Shown: piece after piece, positions 23,480 to 35,899 of the stretch
Layout of the letters: each line of letters begins with the position of its first letter
How positions within the stretch are numbered: position 1 is the first letter of the stretch
Assembly (NCBI RefSeq): GCF_023091745.1
Contig: NC_068913.1
Location: 38,198,501-38,262,500 of the forward strand
Reading direction: 5' to 3'
Length of the DNA: 64,000 nucleotides
Source of the DNA: Budorcas taxicolor
Lineage: Eukaryota; Chordata; Mammalia; Artiodactyla; Bovidae
Position numbers and translations under genes: made by a program
Notes under the pieces: generated by a model
What the model saw: the letters and a program-made list of their open reading frames with translations, nothing else
What the model was told of the DNA's origin: nothing
Databases searched by the model: none

Positions 23480-23655
23480 TGTTGTTGTTGTTCAGTCACT
23501 AACTCATATCTGACTCTTTGCCACTCCATAGGCTATAGCACGCCAGGCTTCCCTGTCCTTCACTATATCCCAGAGTTTGCTCAGACTCATGTCCATTGAG
23601 TTGGTGATGCCATCCAACCATCTCATCCTTTGTTGCCTCTTCTCCTGCCCTCAAT
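23480..23655 (-). mobile_element. BovB LINE, old 3' end with (AAC)n tail
   Basis: Starts with (GTT)4, the complement of the AAC tail used by older BovB subfamilies, followed by ttcagtcactaactc. It ends at ctgccctcaat, only about 175 bp. The 7-mer ataaaat occurs close to both ends (23,469 and 23,654), a weak target-site candidate. Confidence 0.9.
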
Positions 23656-23660
23656 AAAAT

Positions 23661-24951
23661 TGCTAGACCTAAAAAATATTCTTTAATCACAAGTGTTATT
23701 ATAAATCAAGGAATAGATTTGATTAAATTATTCATAAATTTTAATATATTATCTTAAATTTACCTAAAAAATACCACTTTTTCAAATTGCCTCTTAAGAG
23801 CATTGAGAATTCATAGCTTATAATTACATTCATATAAATATTCAATTAAATAGACATCTAGGTAATTCACTTTAATAATCTCCTGTATAGGAATTATAGA
23901 AGTATATTAAATATTTACTTATTTCTATAAGATTTAAATAATCCAAAAATAAATTTTATTATATCACATCACGGTTGTTTTTGAAAATATGTTTCTGATA
24001 TAAACTTAAAATCACTGAATTTAAAAATTCCTTCCTGCTTTTTTTTCTCTCTAAAATGTTGAATATTCTTTCCCCAAAACTAATTCTTGTCAGTAAAATA
24101 CTTTGTCTATGAATGTTGAAGCTTTTTTCAGGAATACCACCATCAATACATTCTTTAAAGATGCTATAAGTGTAAATTATCATGTAAAGGTTTTGAAAAC
24201 GGTTGTTGAAATTGAGAAAAGGAAACATTCTTCGGATTTAACATCACATTTTCTCTTGGCTCTATTTATCAAAGAAAAAACAAAACTTAAGCAGTATCTC
24301 AGAATATTTTGCCCTCATGGTATGAATGGGACCCAAATGCCCCAATCAAAATAACCACCATTATATTCTTTGACTCCATACCTCATGTGCTCAGGCCACA
24401 ACTATGGGGAAAAGTTTTACAAACATTTTTAAGTCACCATACCCTTTCCACAGTTCTTGCCAACTTCTACACAGTAGGAACTATGAAAACGAGTGCCAAA
24501 ACCTCACGTTCCTCATATAGCTTCTAACAGCTGCAAACCCTTAAGCTTCAAGTGCAGCTGCCTTGAGTAGAGCTATTGAAAGAACCCACAAAGGCAGATA
24601 CACAGATTACATATGTTCAATAATTTTAAAGCAATAATAAGAATATGTGGTTATATTAAGGCCATTAGGCAAAAGGGAAATTACACAAGCAGGCTCTAAT
24701 TGACCTTGCAGGAAGAGTCTAATATCCTTTATTGTGCCTTCATTAGTCCCCAAATCATCTACTTTTGTTAGGATTATATATCTTTTCAACACACAAACCC
24801 ACACAAACTACAGTGTAATTACATTGGTTCAGTTAGTGCACGATCTCTGATTTGTAATTTTCCAAAGAAGCACCATTTGGACAGTTAATTCTTGCAAAGT
24901 CTAAAGCAATCCCTCATACCAAATTATTACCAGGGACTCGTACATGTGATA
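23661..24951. other. Unassigned DNA
   Basis: The frames of 65-89 codons have no family features. 24,300-24,600 is somewhat less AT-rich than its surroundings but not recognisable as an exon or a repeat. Confidence 0.5.
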
Positions 24952-24985
24952 TGTGTGTGTGTATATATATATATACACACACACA
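24952..24985. repeat. (TG)5(TA)7(CA)5 perfect palindrome
   Basis: A 34-bp tract exactly equal to its own reverse complement. Alternating purine-pyrimidine throughout, so it could adopt cruciform or Z-DNA under torsion. A further CA tract follows near 25,008-25,022. Confidence 0.95.
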
Positions 24986-25022
24986 TGCATACACATACAT
25001 ACATGAACACACACACACACAC

Positions 25023-25759
25023 GCCAACAGGGAGAACGGAACCTACCACAGACATCTGAGCTATACCATATAAAAACAAAGAGAACATTCAAGTAAAACC
25101 CCACATCTGATGGAAATAACTTAAAAACATGCTTTTCTTCCAAACTTTAAAAAAATAGATTTGCCTTGCATTTCTCTTGTTTCCAACAAAGATCAAAATA
25201 AGTTCAGTTAATACTTAAAATATTTTTTCCCTTTGCTTTTTAATGATGATAGAAAACTGAACACTTGTGGATTACTTTTTTATGCTTCAGCTTCTAACTG
25301 CTTTTATTCAGTTGAATGAACACTATTATGTAGGTCCATGTGAAGACAGAAACTGGCATTTAAACATTTTTTTCTTGTGGACACGGGCAAGCTGAATCCC
25401 CATAGCTGCCATTTTAAGCCTATTATATTAGTATATGTCCAATCTCTGTATTTAAACTTCCCATTTCTTCAAATATTCATCCTCAGAAGCAAAGGTATAT
25501 TTCTGAAGTTAGGAATAAGTGAAGTCTAAGGATAATTTAAATGTGAGCTCAGACTAATGTTTCTTTAAACTCTTAGGCATCATGAGTTTCAACTTATAAA
25601 ATACTAAGACATCAACATTGTAATGGTCATCTCTTTCTTCCTATTCTAATGCAAGGCACAGGCACAACGTTAACATTTGGGAGGGGGAAATAATTCTAAA
25701 CAGTTACTTAATTTAGGGTTTAACTTCCTTTTCCACCTAAATTTTGCCTGCGTGCTTAA
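25023..25759. other. Unassigned AT-rich DNA
   Basis: No gene or repeat recognised. Confidence 0.55.
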
Positions 25760-25958
25760 CCTGTTCAACTCTTTGAGACCCCATGGACTGTAGCGCTCCA
25801 GGCTCCTCTATCCATGGGATTTCCCAGACAAGAATACTAGAGTGAGTTGTCATTTCCTCCTCCAGGAGAACTTCCTGACCCAGGGATCAGTCCTGTGTTT
25901 CCTGCAGCTCCTGCATTGGACATGGATTCTTTACCACTGAACCACCTGAAAAGCCCTA
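25760..25958 (-). mobile_element. Bov-tA SINE
   Basis: Antisense Bov-A body (gaccccatggactgtagc), then a diverged tRNA head ending ccacctgaaaagccc. An extra ctgcagctcctg sits between body and head. Confidence 0.9.
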
Positions 25959-26093
25959 CATGAACTTTAGTTAAAGTCTAAATGAACAGATTTGTGTTAC
26001 TATAGCTTTTCTAATGGCTATCTTTTATTCTGTTCTATTTTGTAAGTATTTACTTTTCATTTATATATATATACTTTTATTTACTTTTCATTT

Positions 26094-26113
26094 ATAGATA
26101 GACAGATAGATAG
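26094..26113. repeat. (GATA)n-type microsatellite
   Basis: Short tatagatagacagatagatag tract directly before a Bov-A fragment, about 20 bp. Confidence 0.85.
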
Positions 26114-26225
26114 AAAAGGGAATGGCAACCCTCTCCAGTATTCTTGCCTGGAGAATCCCATGGACAGAGAAGCCTGGCAGGCGAGGTCATCGTATTGTAA
26201 AGAGGCAGATGTAACTCAATCAATT
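26114..26225 (+). mobile_element. Bov-A body fragment, sense
   Basis: gggaatggcaaccctctcc, then gaatcccatggacagag, decaying toward a gatgtaactcaatcaattt 3' end. The tRNA head is missing. Confidence 0.85.
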
Positions 26226-26228
26226 TAC

Positions 26229-26275
26229 CACATGTGTGTGTGCACATGCGTGCGTGTGCAAGTGCGCATGCATGC
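26229..26275. repeat. Alternating purine-pyrimidine (TG/GC) tract
   Basis: About 47 bp of CA/TG/CG steps with a single phase break at 26,260-26,262. It includes GCG steps, a classical Z-DNA-prone composition. It bridges two Bov-A copies. Confidence 0.85.
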
Positions 26276-26487
26276 TAAGTTGCTTCATTTGTGCCTGGCT
26301 CTTTGGGACCCCATGGACTGTAGCCCGCCAGGCTGCTCTCTCCATGGGATTCTCCAGGGAAGAACACTGAAGTGGGTGGCCACGCCCTCCTCCTGGGATT
26401 CTTCCTGACCCAGGGATCAAACCCAAGTCTGCTAGGTCTCCTGCATTGACAGGTGAGTTCTTTACCACTACTGCCACCTGGGAAGCT
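26276..26487 (-). mobile_element. Bov-tA SINE
   Basis: Antisense body (ggaccccatggactgtagc) and tRNA head ending gccacctgggaagctc. Full length. The 85-, 82- and part of the 143-codon frames here are SINE readings. Confidence 0.93.
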
Positions 26488-26522
26488 CATATGTGTATAT
26501 GTGTTTATATATATTATACACA

Positions 26523-26631
26523 TGTACTCAGTTGCATCTGACTCTTTGAGGCCCCATGGACTGTAGCCCATGGAGTTGCTCTGTCCATAGAATTTTCCAG
26601 GCAAGAATACTGGAGTGGGTTGCCATTTCCT
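26523..26631 (-). mobile_element. Bov-A body fragment, antisense
   Basis: actcagttgcatctgactc to gtgggttgccatttcc, then AT-rich sequence. The tRNA head is missing. Confidence 0.88.
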
Positions 26632-27469
26632 ATACATATATACATAACATTGTGATGAAAATCTTTGTAAATAAAGTTTTGGTGAGGTACAGTGTTTCTG
26701 GCACAATGAAATTCTTTTTCAACTTCTGCTTGAAATGTTCTCCCAGAGATCTCATTGCTTCCTGAAATTCATCATTGGAAAATCTGCTACATTAGTTCAA
26801 AAAAATTCTTTCTCTCTTTGTGACTGCTTTGGGTGCTACATGTAGATCAAAAGGAAACTGTGCCAGCCCTCCTTCGCCACACTAAATGTAGTGAGAAGTA
26901 TGACATCAAACTCCAGCTGCACACGGCATTTAAAGATCTAGGAGATTCTTTATCAAGGAGTTTCCAGTGATTAAGAATGCAAGCTTGCTTCATTCAGATC
27001 TCCACACAATTCCTCTCTCTAAATCGTTTTCATATTAGATAGAATTTGAATCCATTCCTCAGTGAACTTTCATCTTGGGCTAATCATGACTCAGTGCTCC
27101 TCAGTTTCAATAGTTTTCTGTGGTGTAGGGTATGCTTTTAATGCAGTGCCCATGAATGCCGCAAAATGTTTCACACATGGAGTACTGGCCCAGTGGCATC
27201 TGAGGAAATAAGATGAGCGCTCCCTGTCTTCTTTGAATATGTCCTTTTTTTTCTCTTTAAAATGCATATTTTAAGAGATGAGATACATAGATAAAGAAGC
27301 AGTCAGAGGTCTGTGTATGTTTTGTGTTTGTGAACACATATATCAACAAAAATGTGCTAGGCCATAAAACAGTTTCAGTATTTTTCCTGACCGCTATTTT
27401 GGAATTAAATCATATATTGCATAAAAATAGTTCATTGAATCGGGGAACAGTAGTGTAACTAAAATGTAT
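26632..27469. other. Unassigned DNA
   Basis: No gene seen. 26,800-27,200 has moderate GC and no repeat I recognise, so it is a reasonable place to test for conserved non-coding sequence. Confidence 0.5.
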
Positions 27470-27672
27470 CCATCCTAACTATGTGCCAGTGATCTTTAAT
27501 TTCCTAACCCACAGAGCAATCTAGAAAGTGGCACGATCTTATCCCCTCTTGAAAGTGAGTGAACTAAAGTTTAAGAAGTGTAAGTTACTTTTCCCAAGTC
27601 GCCTGATGAGCCAGAATTCAAACAAAGGCTCTCTGCATAACACATCTTTGTCCTAACCACAACACTGACCTG
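27470..27672 (-). mobile_element. MIR SINE, antisense, near full length
   Basis: ctatgtgccagtgatct, tcttatcccctcttg, gtaagttacttttcccaag, gccagaattcaaac, tgtcctaaccac follow the antisense MIR order, including the complement of the tRNA-like head. Confidence 0.75.
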
Positions 27673-29756
27673 CTTCTATCACAAAGATAACATTAAGTCT
27701 AGAGAAGGTGTTGGCATAATAGAGATAATGACCATGCTATTCTTAGAAAAATTGTATTTAGGCTGGGCTTCCTAAGACAAGTTGAGGTTGTAAATAGTTG
27801 TGTGGTTTTTTTTTTTTTTCCCATAATTTAACTTGGGCAGGCTATTTTAAATGACTGTAAAAGAATACTTTGTGTGTGTCTGTGTATGTGTGTGCACGTA
27901 TATAATGGTAACATTTGTCATCCTTAGATAGACCTGCTTGGAGATGTTTCTCCCTAGCATGGAACCCAGTTTGTGTGCGGTGTAGATGGCAAGGCCTGCT
28001 TGGCAGTTGGTCCCTCCTTCTCAGATGCTTTTCTCCCACAGGCGCGTAGAACACTGTCCTACTGTATGGAGGTAAAATGGAGGCTGTGAAATGCAGTTCA
28101 TGTTTTCATTCTTGCTTTGACTGAACATCTGCTCACCCAAGACCAGCTTTTTTTAGTTCCATCTACTCATTACTATGGTTACCATGGTATATACTCTATT
28201 TTAAGCCTGTATCTGTTGGCGTGTGGCCATTCTCTCTGGGAGGAAAAAAGGGAAAGTTTTCCAGAGCCTAACCGGCCTTCTATTCAGTAAATATGGTAAT
28301 TTTTGCCTATGTTAAGTTTCCTCCCCTCCCCTTTCCTTTTATGTTTGGTGTTCTTCTGTTTGGAAAAGGATCTTTCCATCCAACTTTTTTGTGTGGATTT
28401 AGCTACACATTTTCTACTTAATTACTCCCTCTGTTTTGAAAAGTTTCCCCTTAATTGCACTCATATAGGGTTTGTTTCTATAGTCACTGTGATATTTAAA
28501 TGTGACAGTTGCTTGCTTATATTCTTCTAAATATGGTATCTAGGAGGAAAAAATTCTGATATTTCTTGAAGATCATTCTGTTAGTTTGTTAGTAGATTTA
28601 ACCATACCGTATACCCATGTTGTTCAATAGGATGGATAGCTAGCAGTCTTGTTTGATAACCGAGTTCTTTAGTTGTGCTAGTCTGAGTAGAGTTTTGCAG
28701 ATTTTGAAGCCCTAATAGGAAAGAAGATAAAATAGCTCAATTATCTTATATTGATTATATATTGATTGTATGAAATAATACTTTTGTTATACTAGATAAT
28801 AAAGTATATTATTAAATTAATTTCACTTTTTTCTTTTTTTTTTTTTACTTTTATAGTGATTGCTAGGAGGTTTAAAATTAAATGACTCAGATTGTAAATA
28901 CTTCTGTTAGACTTTGCTGCTTCAACCACTTCTGAGAGTTGAGACGTCAGGAAGCAAACAAACAGATAACAATAATTAGTATATTCATTATTTGGGGTCA
29001 TCTTGAATTTTTAATGTGGTCTGTAGTAATTACTTTCTTAAACGTATGTCTCTATAATTCATAAATGTATGCCATTTAAAGATAATATGTTTGAATATCC
29101 TAAGACAATGTGAATCATATCATCTTTACTTTCCACCAGGCAATAAACAGTGTGTGTGTGTGACTATATGATTCATAGATAATATTATAGATAGATAGAT
29201 ATACAGTTTCTCAATTAAACTAATACATTATTATCTTCCGCAACCATATCTTATATATGCCAATGTAAAAATATCTTCTAGTGGGAGTAAACCTTCATTG
29301 TCAAAATATACATGCAAAAGTCCTGAGGAATAAAGACATAAAATTCTTGTATTTTATTATGAAAAGGGAGTGGGCCATCATATAAAAAAGAATTAAATGT
29401 GTATAAAAATATAAGTATGTACATTTTACAAGCCTATTATTTTAGGTTCTACATGCAACCAACATTAATGATAAGTGTATAATAGGGAGAAAAGAATTAC
29501 AAGGAAATCATAGGAATTTAGAGAATTTATCCTCCCTGTCTCATAGAATAGACCCAGATTATTTCAAGTACTGTAACTGAAGTTTATACAGGCAAATCTG
29601 AGTCAGTAAGGACATTTCAAACTACTTAAAATAGGAATTATATACCCAACACTGGAAACTGGCAATACATTTTAGAAATAATTTAACACTCCAAAAGACA
29701 AAATAAAATAAATTTAATGTTATTTTAAACCATTTATTTAAATGTTTCTTATTTAG
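27673..29756. other. Unassigned AT-rich DNA with homopolymers
   Basis: T14 at 27,806-27,819, T13 at 28,834-28,846, short TG runs near 27,870 and 29,150, and a GATA run near 29,185. Frames of 69-75 codons are unsupported. Confidence 0.55.
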
Positions 29757-29767
29757 TTTTATTTCTT

Positions 29768-30139
29768 CAGTTCAGTTCAGTTGCTCAGTCATGTCCGACT
29801 CCCTGCAACCCCATGAATTGCAGTATGCCAGGCCTTCCTGTCCATCACCAACTCCCGGAGTTCACTCAAACTCACGTCCATCAAGTCAGTGATGCCATCC
29901 AGCCATCTCATCCTCTGTTGTCCCCTTTTCCTCCTGCCTCCAATCCATCCCAGCATCAGTCTTTTCCAGTGAGTCAACTCTTTGTGTGAGGTGGCCAAAG
30001 TACTGGAGTTTCAGCTTTAGCATCATTCCTTCCAAAGAACACCCAGGGCTGATCTCCTTTAGAATGGACTGGTTGGATCTGCTTGCAGTCCAAGGGACTC
30101 TCAAGAGTCTTCTCCAACACCACAGTTCAAAAGCATCAA
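29768..30139 (-). mobile_element. BovB LINE 3' fragment with perfect TSD
   Basis: Antisense BovB from cagttcagttcagttgctc to gttcaaaagcatcaa. An 11-bp perfect target-site duplication ttttatttctt flanks it (29,757-29,767 and 30,140-30,150). A clean 5'-truncated insertion of about 370 bp. The reverse-strand frames are its C-terminal ORF. Confidence 0.97.
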
Positions 30140-30411
30140 TTTTATTTCTTATTTTATTATAAATTATAAATAAGCTTTCATTTTCTGGAAATTTTTTTCA
30201 CCCACAAAGCATGATCTCAGGTTTTAAAAGGTTAAATTTTCTCTAGAGTTATTTGTAAAATACTTCTGACATTACTTTGAAATCTATTTCATATATATTA
30301 ATAAATTTATAAAAATAAACTTTATACAGTAAATGTAAAAATGGCAGACAAATTTGCAATTCCAAAATATTTACTTCTAGGAAAGACCAATCCATATATT
30401 TGCAATCATGT

Positions 30412-30675
30412 ACTCCAGTACTCTTGCCTGGAAAATCCCATGGACGGCAGAGCCTGGTAGGCTGCAGTCCATGGGGTCACTAAGAGTCAGACAAGATTGA
30501 GTGACTTCCCTTTCACTTTTCACTTTCATGCATTGGAGAAGGAAATGGCAACCCACTCTGGTGTTCTTGCCCAGAGAATTCCACGGGACGGGGGAGCCTA
30601 GAGGGCTTCCATCTATGGGGTCACACAGAGTAGGACACGACTGAAGTGACTTAGCAGCAGCAGCAGCAGCAGCAG
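30412..30675 (+). mobile_element. BOV-A2 SINE, sense, slightly 5'-truncated
   Basis: Begins at tactccagtactcttgcc, so it misses the first ~20 bp, and runs through both monomers to gacttag(cag)7. No clear target-site duplication. Confidence 0.94.
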
Positions 30676-30711
30676 ACAGAACTTAAAATAGTAAATTTAG
30701 TCTTTGACTAT

Positions 30712-30926
30712 GCTTGTTTAGTCACTTCAGTCGTACCTGACTCTTTGTGACCCTATGGACTATAAACCCACCAGGTTCCTCTGTCCACAGGGATTCGCCA
30801 TGCTTGAATACTGGGGTGGGTTGCCATGCCCTTCTCCAGAGGCTCTTTCTGACCCAGGAATTGAACCACTGTCTCCTCTGTCTCCTGCATTGCAGGCAGA
30901 TTCTTCACTGCTGAGAAACTGGGGGT
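30712..30926 (-). mobile_element. Bov-tA SINE
   Basis: Antisense body (gactctttgtgaccctatg) and tRNA head (ttcttcactgctgagaaac). Diverged but complete. Confidence 0.9.
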
Positions 30927-31979
30927 CTTTGATTGCCTGCTACCTTTTAGTTAATTAACTTTTAAGAACTATTGTTTTTTGGCATTTAGTCAATTGTAAG
31001 AAAAGGCAGGCATGGTTAGTTACTCTTTTTGTCTGTTATATTTGGTGGGCTTTAGTTACATACCAAAATCTGTTAAATACAGGCCAGTACACAGTCTAGA
31101 ATCTGAAAACTGTCTAAAAGCTTTACAATTTTGAATGTGCCTGATCTCATCAGAATCTGAAAATCACTTCTCTTCAATACGTAGTTTAAATTTCTGGCAG
31201 TGGTACACAATGTAAATGGGAAATTTTAAAGTTGTTTCCCTTTAAGTTTTAAAAATAACTTCCTTGATGCCCCAAGGCTTAGAATTCATTTAAATTCTAA
31301 CAGATACTTAGTCTTTGTATGTATAGCATATGTCTTGGATAAAAGTTTCAAACTGAAAACAAAAGAGAAAAATGTCACTGTTCATAGGCATTATGCCTTT
31401 GAAAATTTCCTCTTTCTAAAACATTTCAAATTAGCACATGTAACAAACTGTATCTTCTGACTTTCTAGCCTTGGAGCTATATTTTTTCATCTGAATTTTT
31501 TGTTTGTTTTCAAGTGTAGATTTTTCATGGCAAGCAGAAAGAGTGTGAAATTTTGAAATAATAATGAGAATATTTTGGTTTCTTTCTATTAATTAGAAGC
31601 AACTACTTTCCTTAGTTTCTTTTTTTTAAGTTTTTTTTAGTTTTTTTTTTGTGGGGAGGGGTTTCTTTGTTAATTTATTCTAGGAGTTCTGAGGATTTTG
31701 ATAAAAGGCAAATGAGTATAAGAGTACACATGAGTATAAATGAATATACGAGTATAGAATTCTGAAGCATCATCATTTTAAGTTGCCATGTTTTGAGGGT
31801 TACATATAGCCAATAGAGAGTCATTTTCTTGTGTTGCATTTCTATAATCTGGTGGAAGCATGAACACTAAAGTATGGGCAATGAAGGGAGACTCTAAATG
31901 TATTTGTGATGAGGTCCTTGATTATAGCTTCAGCTGAGGATTTTGGAAGATTGTGATTTTACCCAGTATTTCTAAACTG
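30927..31979. other. Unassigned AT-rich DNA
   Basis: Interrupted poly-T near 31,620-31,660. No gene or classifiable repeat. Confidence 0.55.
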
Positions 31980-32045
31980 ACACTCACATGCAGTATGTAG
32001 GTACTATTGTCATTTTCCATTTTACATAAGAAACCATCAAAGCTG
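31980..32045 (-). mobile_element. Possible MIR core fragment
   Basis: gtaggtactattgtcattt then ccattttacataagaaacc resembles the antisense MIR core. Short, hence tentative. Confidence 0.5.
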
Positions 32046-32729
32046 GATTTTTGTCTCAAAAATAGTATTAATAAAGATAACTAAAGAGCTAATGAATGGA
32101 CCCCCTAAGCAAGCCTGAAACAGTCTCCAAAGCAGTAGTCTTAGATTGAATCATGACTTTTAAAAAAGGCATTATTTCTCTTTCTTAATACAAAGATTCA
32201 TAACCCTATGATGTTTAATTGTTGTATCGATAACATGCTTGCTGTGAGTAGAGACTTGAAAATAGTTTTTTTGGGTGTAACAAACTTACTAAACTTATTC
32301 CATCTTTAAATATACTCAAGAAATATGAATACTTATTCTGGAGTAAAAGCTAATGTGCAGTGATCATTTTAAATGTTTTTTTTTCTTTCTACAATTTTTT
32401 TCTATGACAAAGTCCTCTCTAGTTACCTGTCTATCCATCTATCTATCTGTATCTCAAGGCATATTAACACCTATTTCATTAGTAGGCCATATGAAAATAG
32501 ATAAATATTCCAGTTTGTCAGTGCCTTAGATATATGGTAAGCCATGTGTTAAGTTTATATTCTTTTGACTATACTGAATCATCACCAAAAAACCAAAAGG
32601 TTAATTTCTTCTTCTGAAGAAAATTTCAGTTAATCTTATCTTAATTTTAGCACTTACTTTGAATGTTGACTCCAAGTTTGGCCGAGGACCTAATATACTG
32701 GAATTCATTCATAGACCTTTACTTAGACA
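32046..32729. other. Unassigned AT-rich DNA
   Basis: A short TATC run lies near 32,435-32,452. Nothing else recognised. Confidence 0.5.
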
Positions 32730-32812
32730 TTTGCATTTTACAGATCACAGTCCAAGAGAGACTAGACTAGAATTAAGTACATCTCTTCATTGGCAGTGCA
32801 TCTAAGATAGGT
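32730..32812 (-). mobile_element. Possible MIR fragment
   Basis: gcattttacagatcacag and aattaagtacatctcttc weakly follow the antisense MIR core. Low confidence. Confidence 0.35.
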
Positions 32813-32814
32813 GA

Positions 32815-33033
32815 CTGCTTAGTTGCTCAGTCGTGTCCAACCCTTTGTGACCCCACAGACTGTAGCCCACCAGGCTCCTCTCTCCATGGGGTTTCCCAGG
32901 CAAGAATACTGGAGTGGGTTACCATTTCCTCCTCCAGAGAATGTTTCTGACCCAGGGATCGAACCCAAGTCTCCTGTGTCTTCTTCTCCTGTGGTCTACA
33001 TTGCAGGTAGATTCTTTACCCACTGAGCCGCTA
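32815..33033 (-). mobile_element. Bov-tA SINE
   Basis: Antisense body (agttgctcagtcgtgtcc, gggtttcccaggcaag) and tRNA head with gggatcgaacccaag, the complement of the B box, ending cactgagccgc. Confidence 0.94.
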
Positions 33034-35084
33034 ATATGGGTTCTATGAAAAAATAAGAAGAGGCAATTATATTTCCCTGACTAGGAATTTGTAATTATTT
33101 ACAACCATGTTGATCACATTTTAATGTGCACTGAATATAATGGTTTTTTTATTTTTTTTTTTGGTAGGGGGAAATGAGTCATTAGAATTTAGAGTGTTGG
33201 GCTTGTTTGTAATATCCTGATAAAAACATCTGGAATGAGCCACTTGTAAAACTCATAATGCCGTGCCAGTACTTATGTTCGCATGTTGTGTGATTCAGTA
33301 ACCTATGTAGTCTTTGGATCCTTTGTTAGAACTCCCTCTGAAAGAGTACCAGTTAAGGAGTAATGAGTAATGGTGAAAACACATTACTGAGTGAAAAAGG
33401 AAGGCAACTGAATCCTGCTTATGACAGTTTTGTGAATGAGCTGTAAAGGTACTAGCAGGAGTCAGAGATTTTATTTTTGGTTCTATACTTCACTCAGGCA
33501 AATTGTATTCTTCCTAATGTGCCAAAACATTTTGTTAATAACAGGGAAATACCTCATTGCCAGCGGGTTTGAATAGGCTCTTTTCCACATTCCTATTTTA
33601 TTTCAGCAGATTGGACTCCCCTTCTTTCCATTTCTCCTCGTTCTGCCACTAAAGGAGCATGCATGCACGCACACAGACTTCATTCTCTCTTATTACTTGC
33701 CAGCTGTAAGACTGAAATGCCAAACTCTAAAATGTGTTTTTTCAAACAGCAGCAGCAGCAACATCTGGATCTATGCAGCTTTAATCTTGGCTGGTCTCCT
33801 TCTTTTCCTTTTTGGCCTTCCAGGCACCTGTGGACGTCCTGTACATACACAATGACATCAAACCATAGTTGGAAATCTGATTCTCTTGGTATAATGAACA
33901 ATGATTAGTTAGAAGCATATAAAACCACAAACAGCTAGTAATAAAGAACATGTTCAATTCATTGTAGATACTGGGTAATGAAAACTCCACTTAAAGTTAA
34001 GTGAATTTAAAACAGTTAATGAAAGCTAGAGTCACCTGAATCATTTATTTTCAAACTTTATTATGAAATTGTTACCTTGGATTAAAAGCAGAAATGCACC
34101 TTTTGTTTAAGGGAGAAGACTCGCATAAAATATCAAACTTTGACTTGAAGCTAGAAGAACCTGGGAAGGAAGCCGAAAAATTCTTCCAAATACCCCTGGC
34201 AGATCTCTTAATCATCTTGATACTTCTGCTTTTTTGATACCCGAAGGCTCCTAATGTCTGTCTTTTTCAACTCCAAGCTAAATGACTGCAAAGTAGGATT
34301 GGAGGTTATTCAGAAAAGCAATCAATAGTTACAAACAGAAAACCAGGTCAGTCATAGGTAGTGACTGCTTGAAACTCCATTCATGTGTAAAACCTGAGAT
34401 AGAGACTTTGTTGTATAAAACCTAGCAGTATGTGAGGCTGGCCTTTCTTTCCATGGTAGGAACTCGGTTTATATTTTCAGTGCTTTGGCTAACTACCTTC
34501 AGGTATGATGTCAAAGAGGTGGATATAAGACAAAGTCCACTCCTATACTTATTGATTCTCTGATTTAATAAAATCCAAACCATTCTTACTTCAGAGTATA
34601 AAAACAGGATCATCGTCGTTGTTAGCATGAGCTCATAGAAGAGTTGGCTGAAAAGCTGTGCTTATAAAATTCTAAAATACCTAATCATTTAAGTGTGCAA
34701 TGAATCAATTGAATTTCCCCTACCATGCTCCATGTACCATAGGGGGGGAAAGTTGCAGAAAATAAGTAGTACAATCAATGGCAGATGACTATTCTGGGTG
34801 GTAAAGGAAAAATAAATTTTGTAATATCCTTTCAATGGTAAAACATATGTAAAAGGACATACTTTTCTCCTTTTATCTCCTTACAAACTTTGATACTGTC
34901 TTTAAAATGTCTACATATGGTACTTACCTAAACAGATGATATTCATTAGAAACATAGATCTTATTATTTAATGTTTTGTTATATATTGTCTTCATTTTTT
35001 AAGTTATTTCAAAATTTTGAGTTTGGGTTCCCTCATTGTCCAGTAGACACATTTAAAATGTCATTTATCTCATCCATTTCTTTT
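33034..35084. other. Unassigned DNA
   Basis: 2 kb without ruminant mobile elements. A short CAG run lies near 33,748-33,762. Frames of 67-81 codons lack family features. Confidence 0.55.
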
Positions 35085-35170
35085 TTATTGTTGAGATAGA
35101 GATTATTGTCATCCTCATTTCATGGATTATGCTATAAAATATTTAAGAAATTACCTAAATCATATCTTAG
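35085..35170 (-). mobile_element. Possible MIR core fragment
   Basis: gattattgtcatcctcattt then taagaaattacctaaatc resembles the antisense MIR core. Tentative. Confidence 0.45.
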
Positions 35171-35365
35171 AGGTTTTTTTTCAGACTCATTTTGAATTCC
35201 CAGTTAACATAAAATTGGACTATGGAACATGTATCTAAGGCATAAAATATTTACTTCTGCTTATTAGTAGCTACTGATGCCATAAATTGAATATAACTGA
35301 CCTAATGTTTCTTTTACTTCACTTACTTCTTATGAGACTCTTTTTTCACCCATATATCATATCTT

Positions 35366-35899
35366 TGTTCATTGTTCAGTCACCGAATGTGACCCCATAG
35401 ACCGCAGCATTCCAGGCCTCCCTGTCCTTCACCATCTCCTGCAATTTGCTCAGACTCATGTCCATTGAGTCAGTGATACCATCAAAGCATCTCAAAGCAT
35501 CTTCTGTCACCCCCTTCTCCTCCTATTCTCAATATTTCCCAGTACCAGGGTTTTCTCCAATGAGCTGACTCTTTGGAATTCGCCAAAGTATTGGAGCTTA
35601 ACCATCAGTTCTCCCAATGAGTACTCAGGGTTGATTTCCTTTAGGATTGACTGGTTTGATATCCTTATTGTCCAAGGGATTCTCAAGAGTCTTCTTCAGC
35701 ACCACAATTCAAAGGCATCTATTCTTCGGCACTTAGCCTTCTTTATGATCCAGCTCTGACATCCATACACTACTACTGGAAAAGCCATAGCTTTGACTAT
35801 ATGGACATTTGTTGGCAGAGTGATGTCTTTGCTTTTTAATATACTGTCTAGGTTTGTCCTAGCTTTTCTTCCAAGGAGAAAGCATCTTTTAATTTCATA
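35366..35899 (-). mobile_element. BovB LINE, older subfamily, 3' 0.53 kb
   Basis: Antisense BovB from tgttcattgttcagtcacc to catcttttaatttcat. It carries a small internal duplication (catcaaagcatctcaaagc) near 35,480. A 68-codon reverse frame keeps RDITLPT-like post-RT sequence (SKDITLPTNVHIVKAMAF). Confidence 0.93.
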
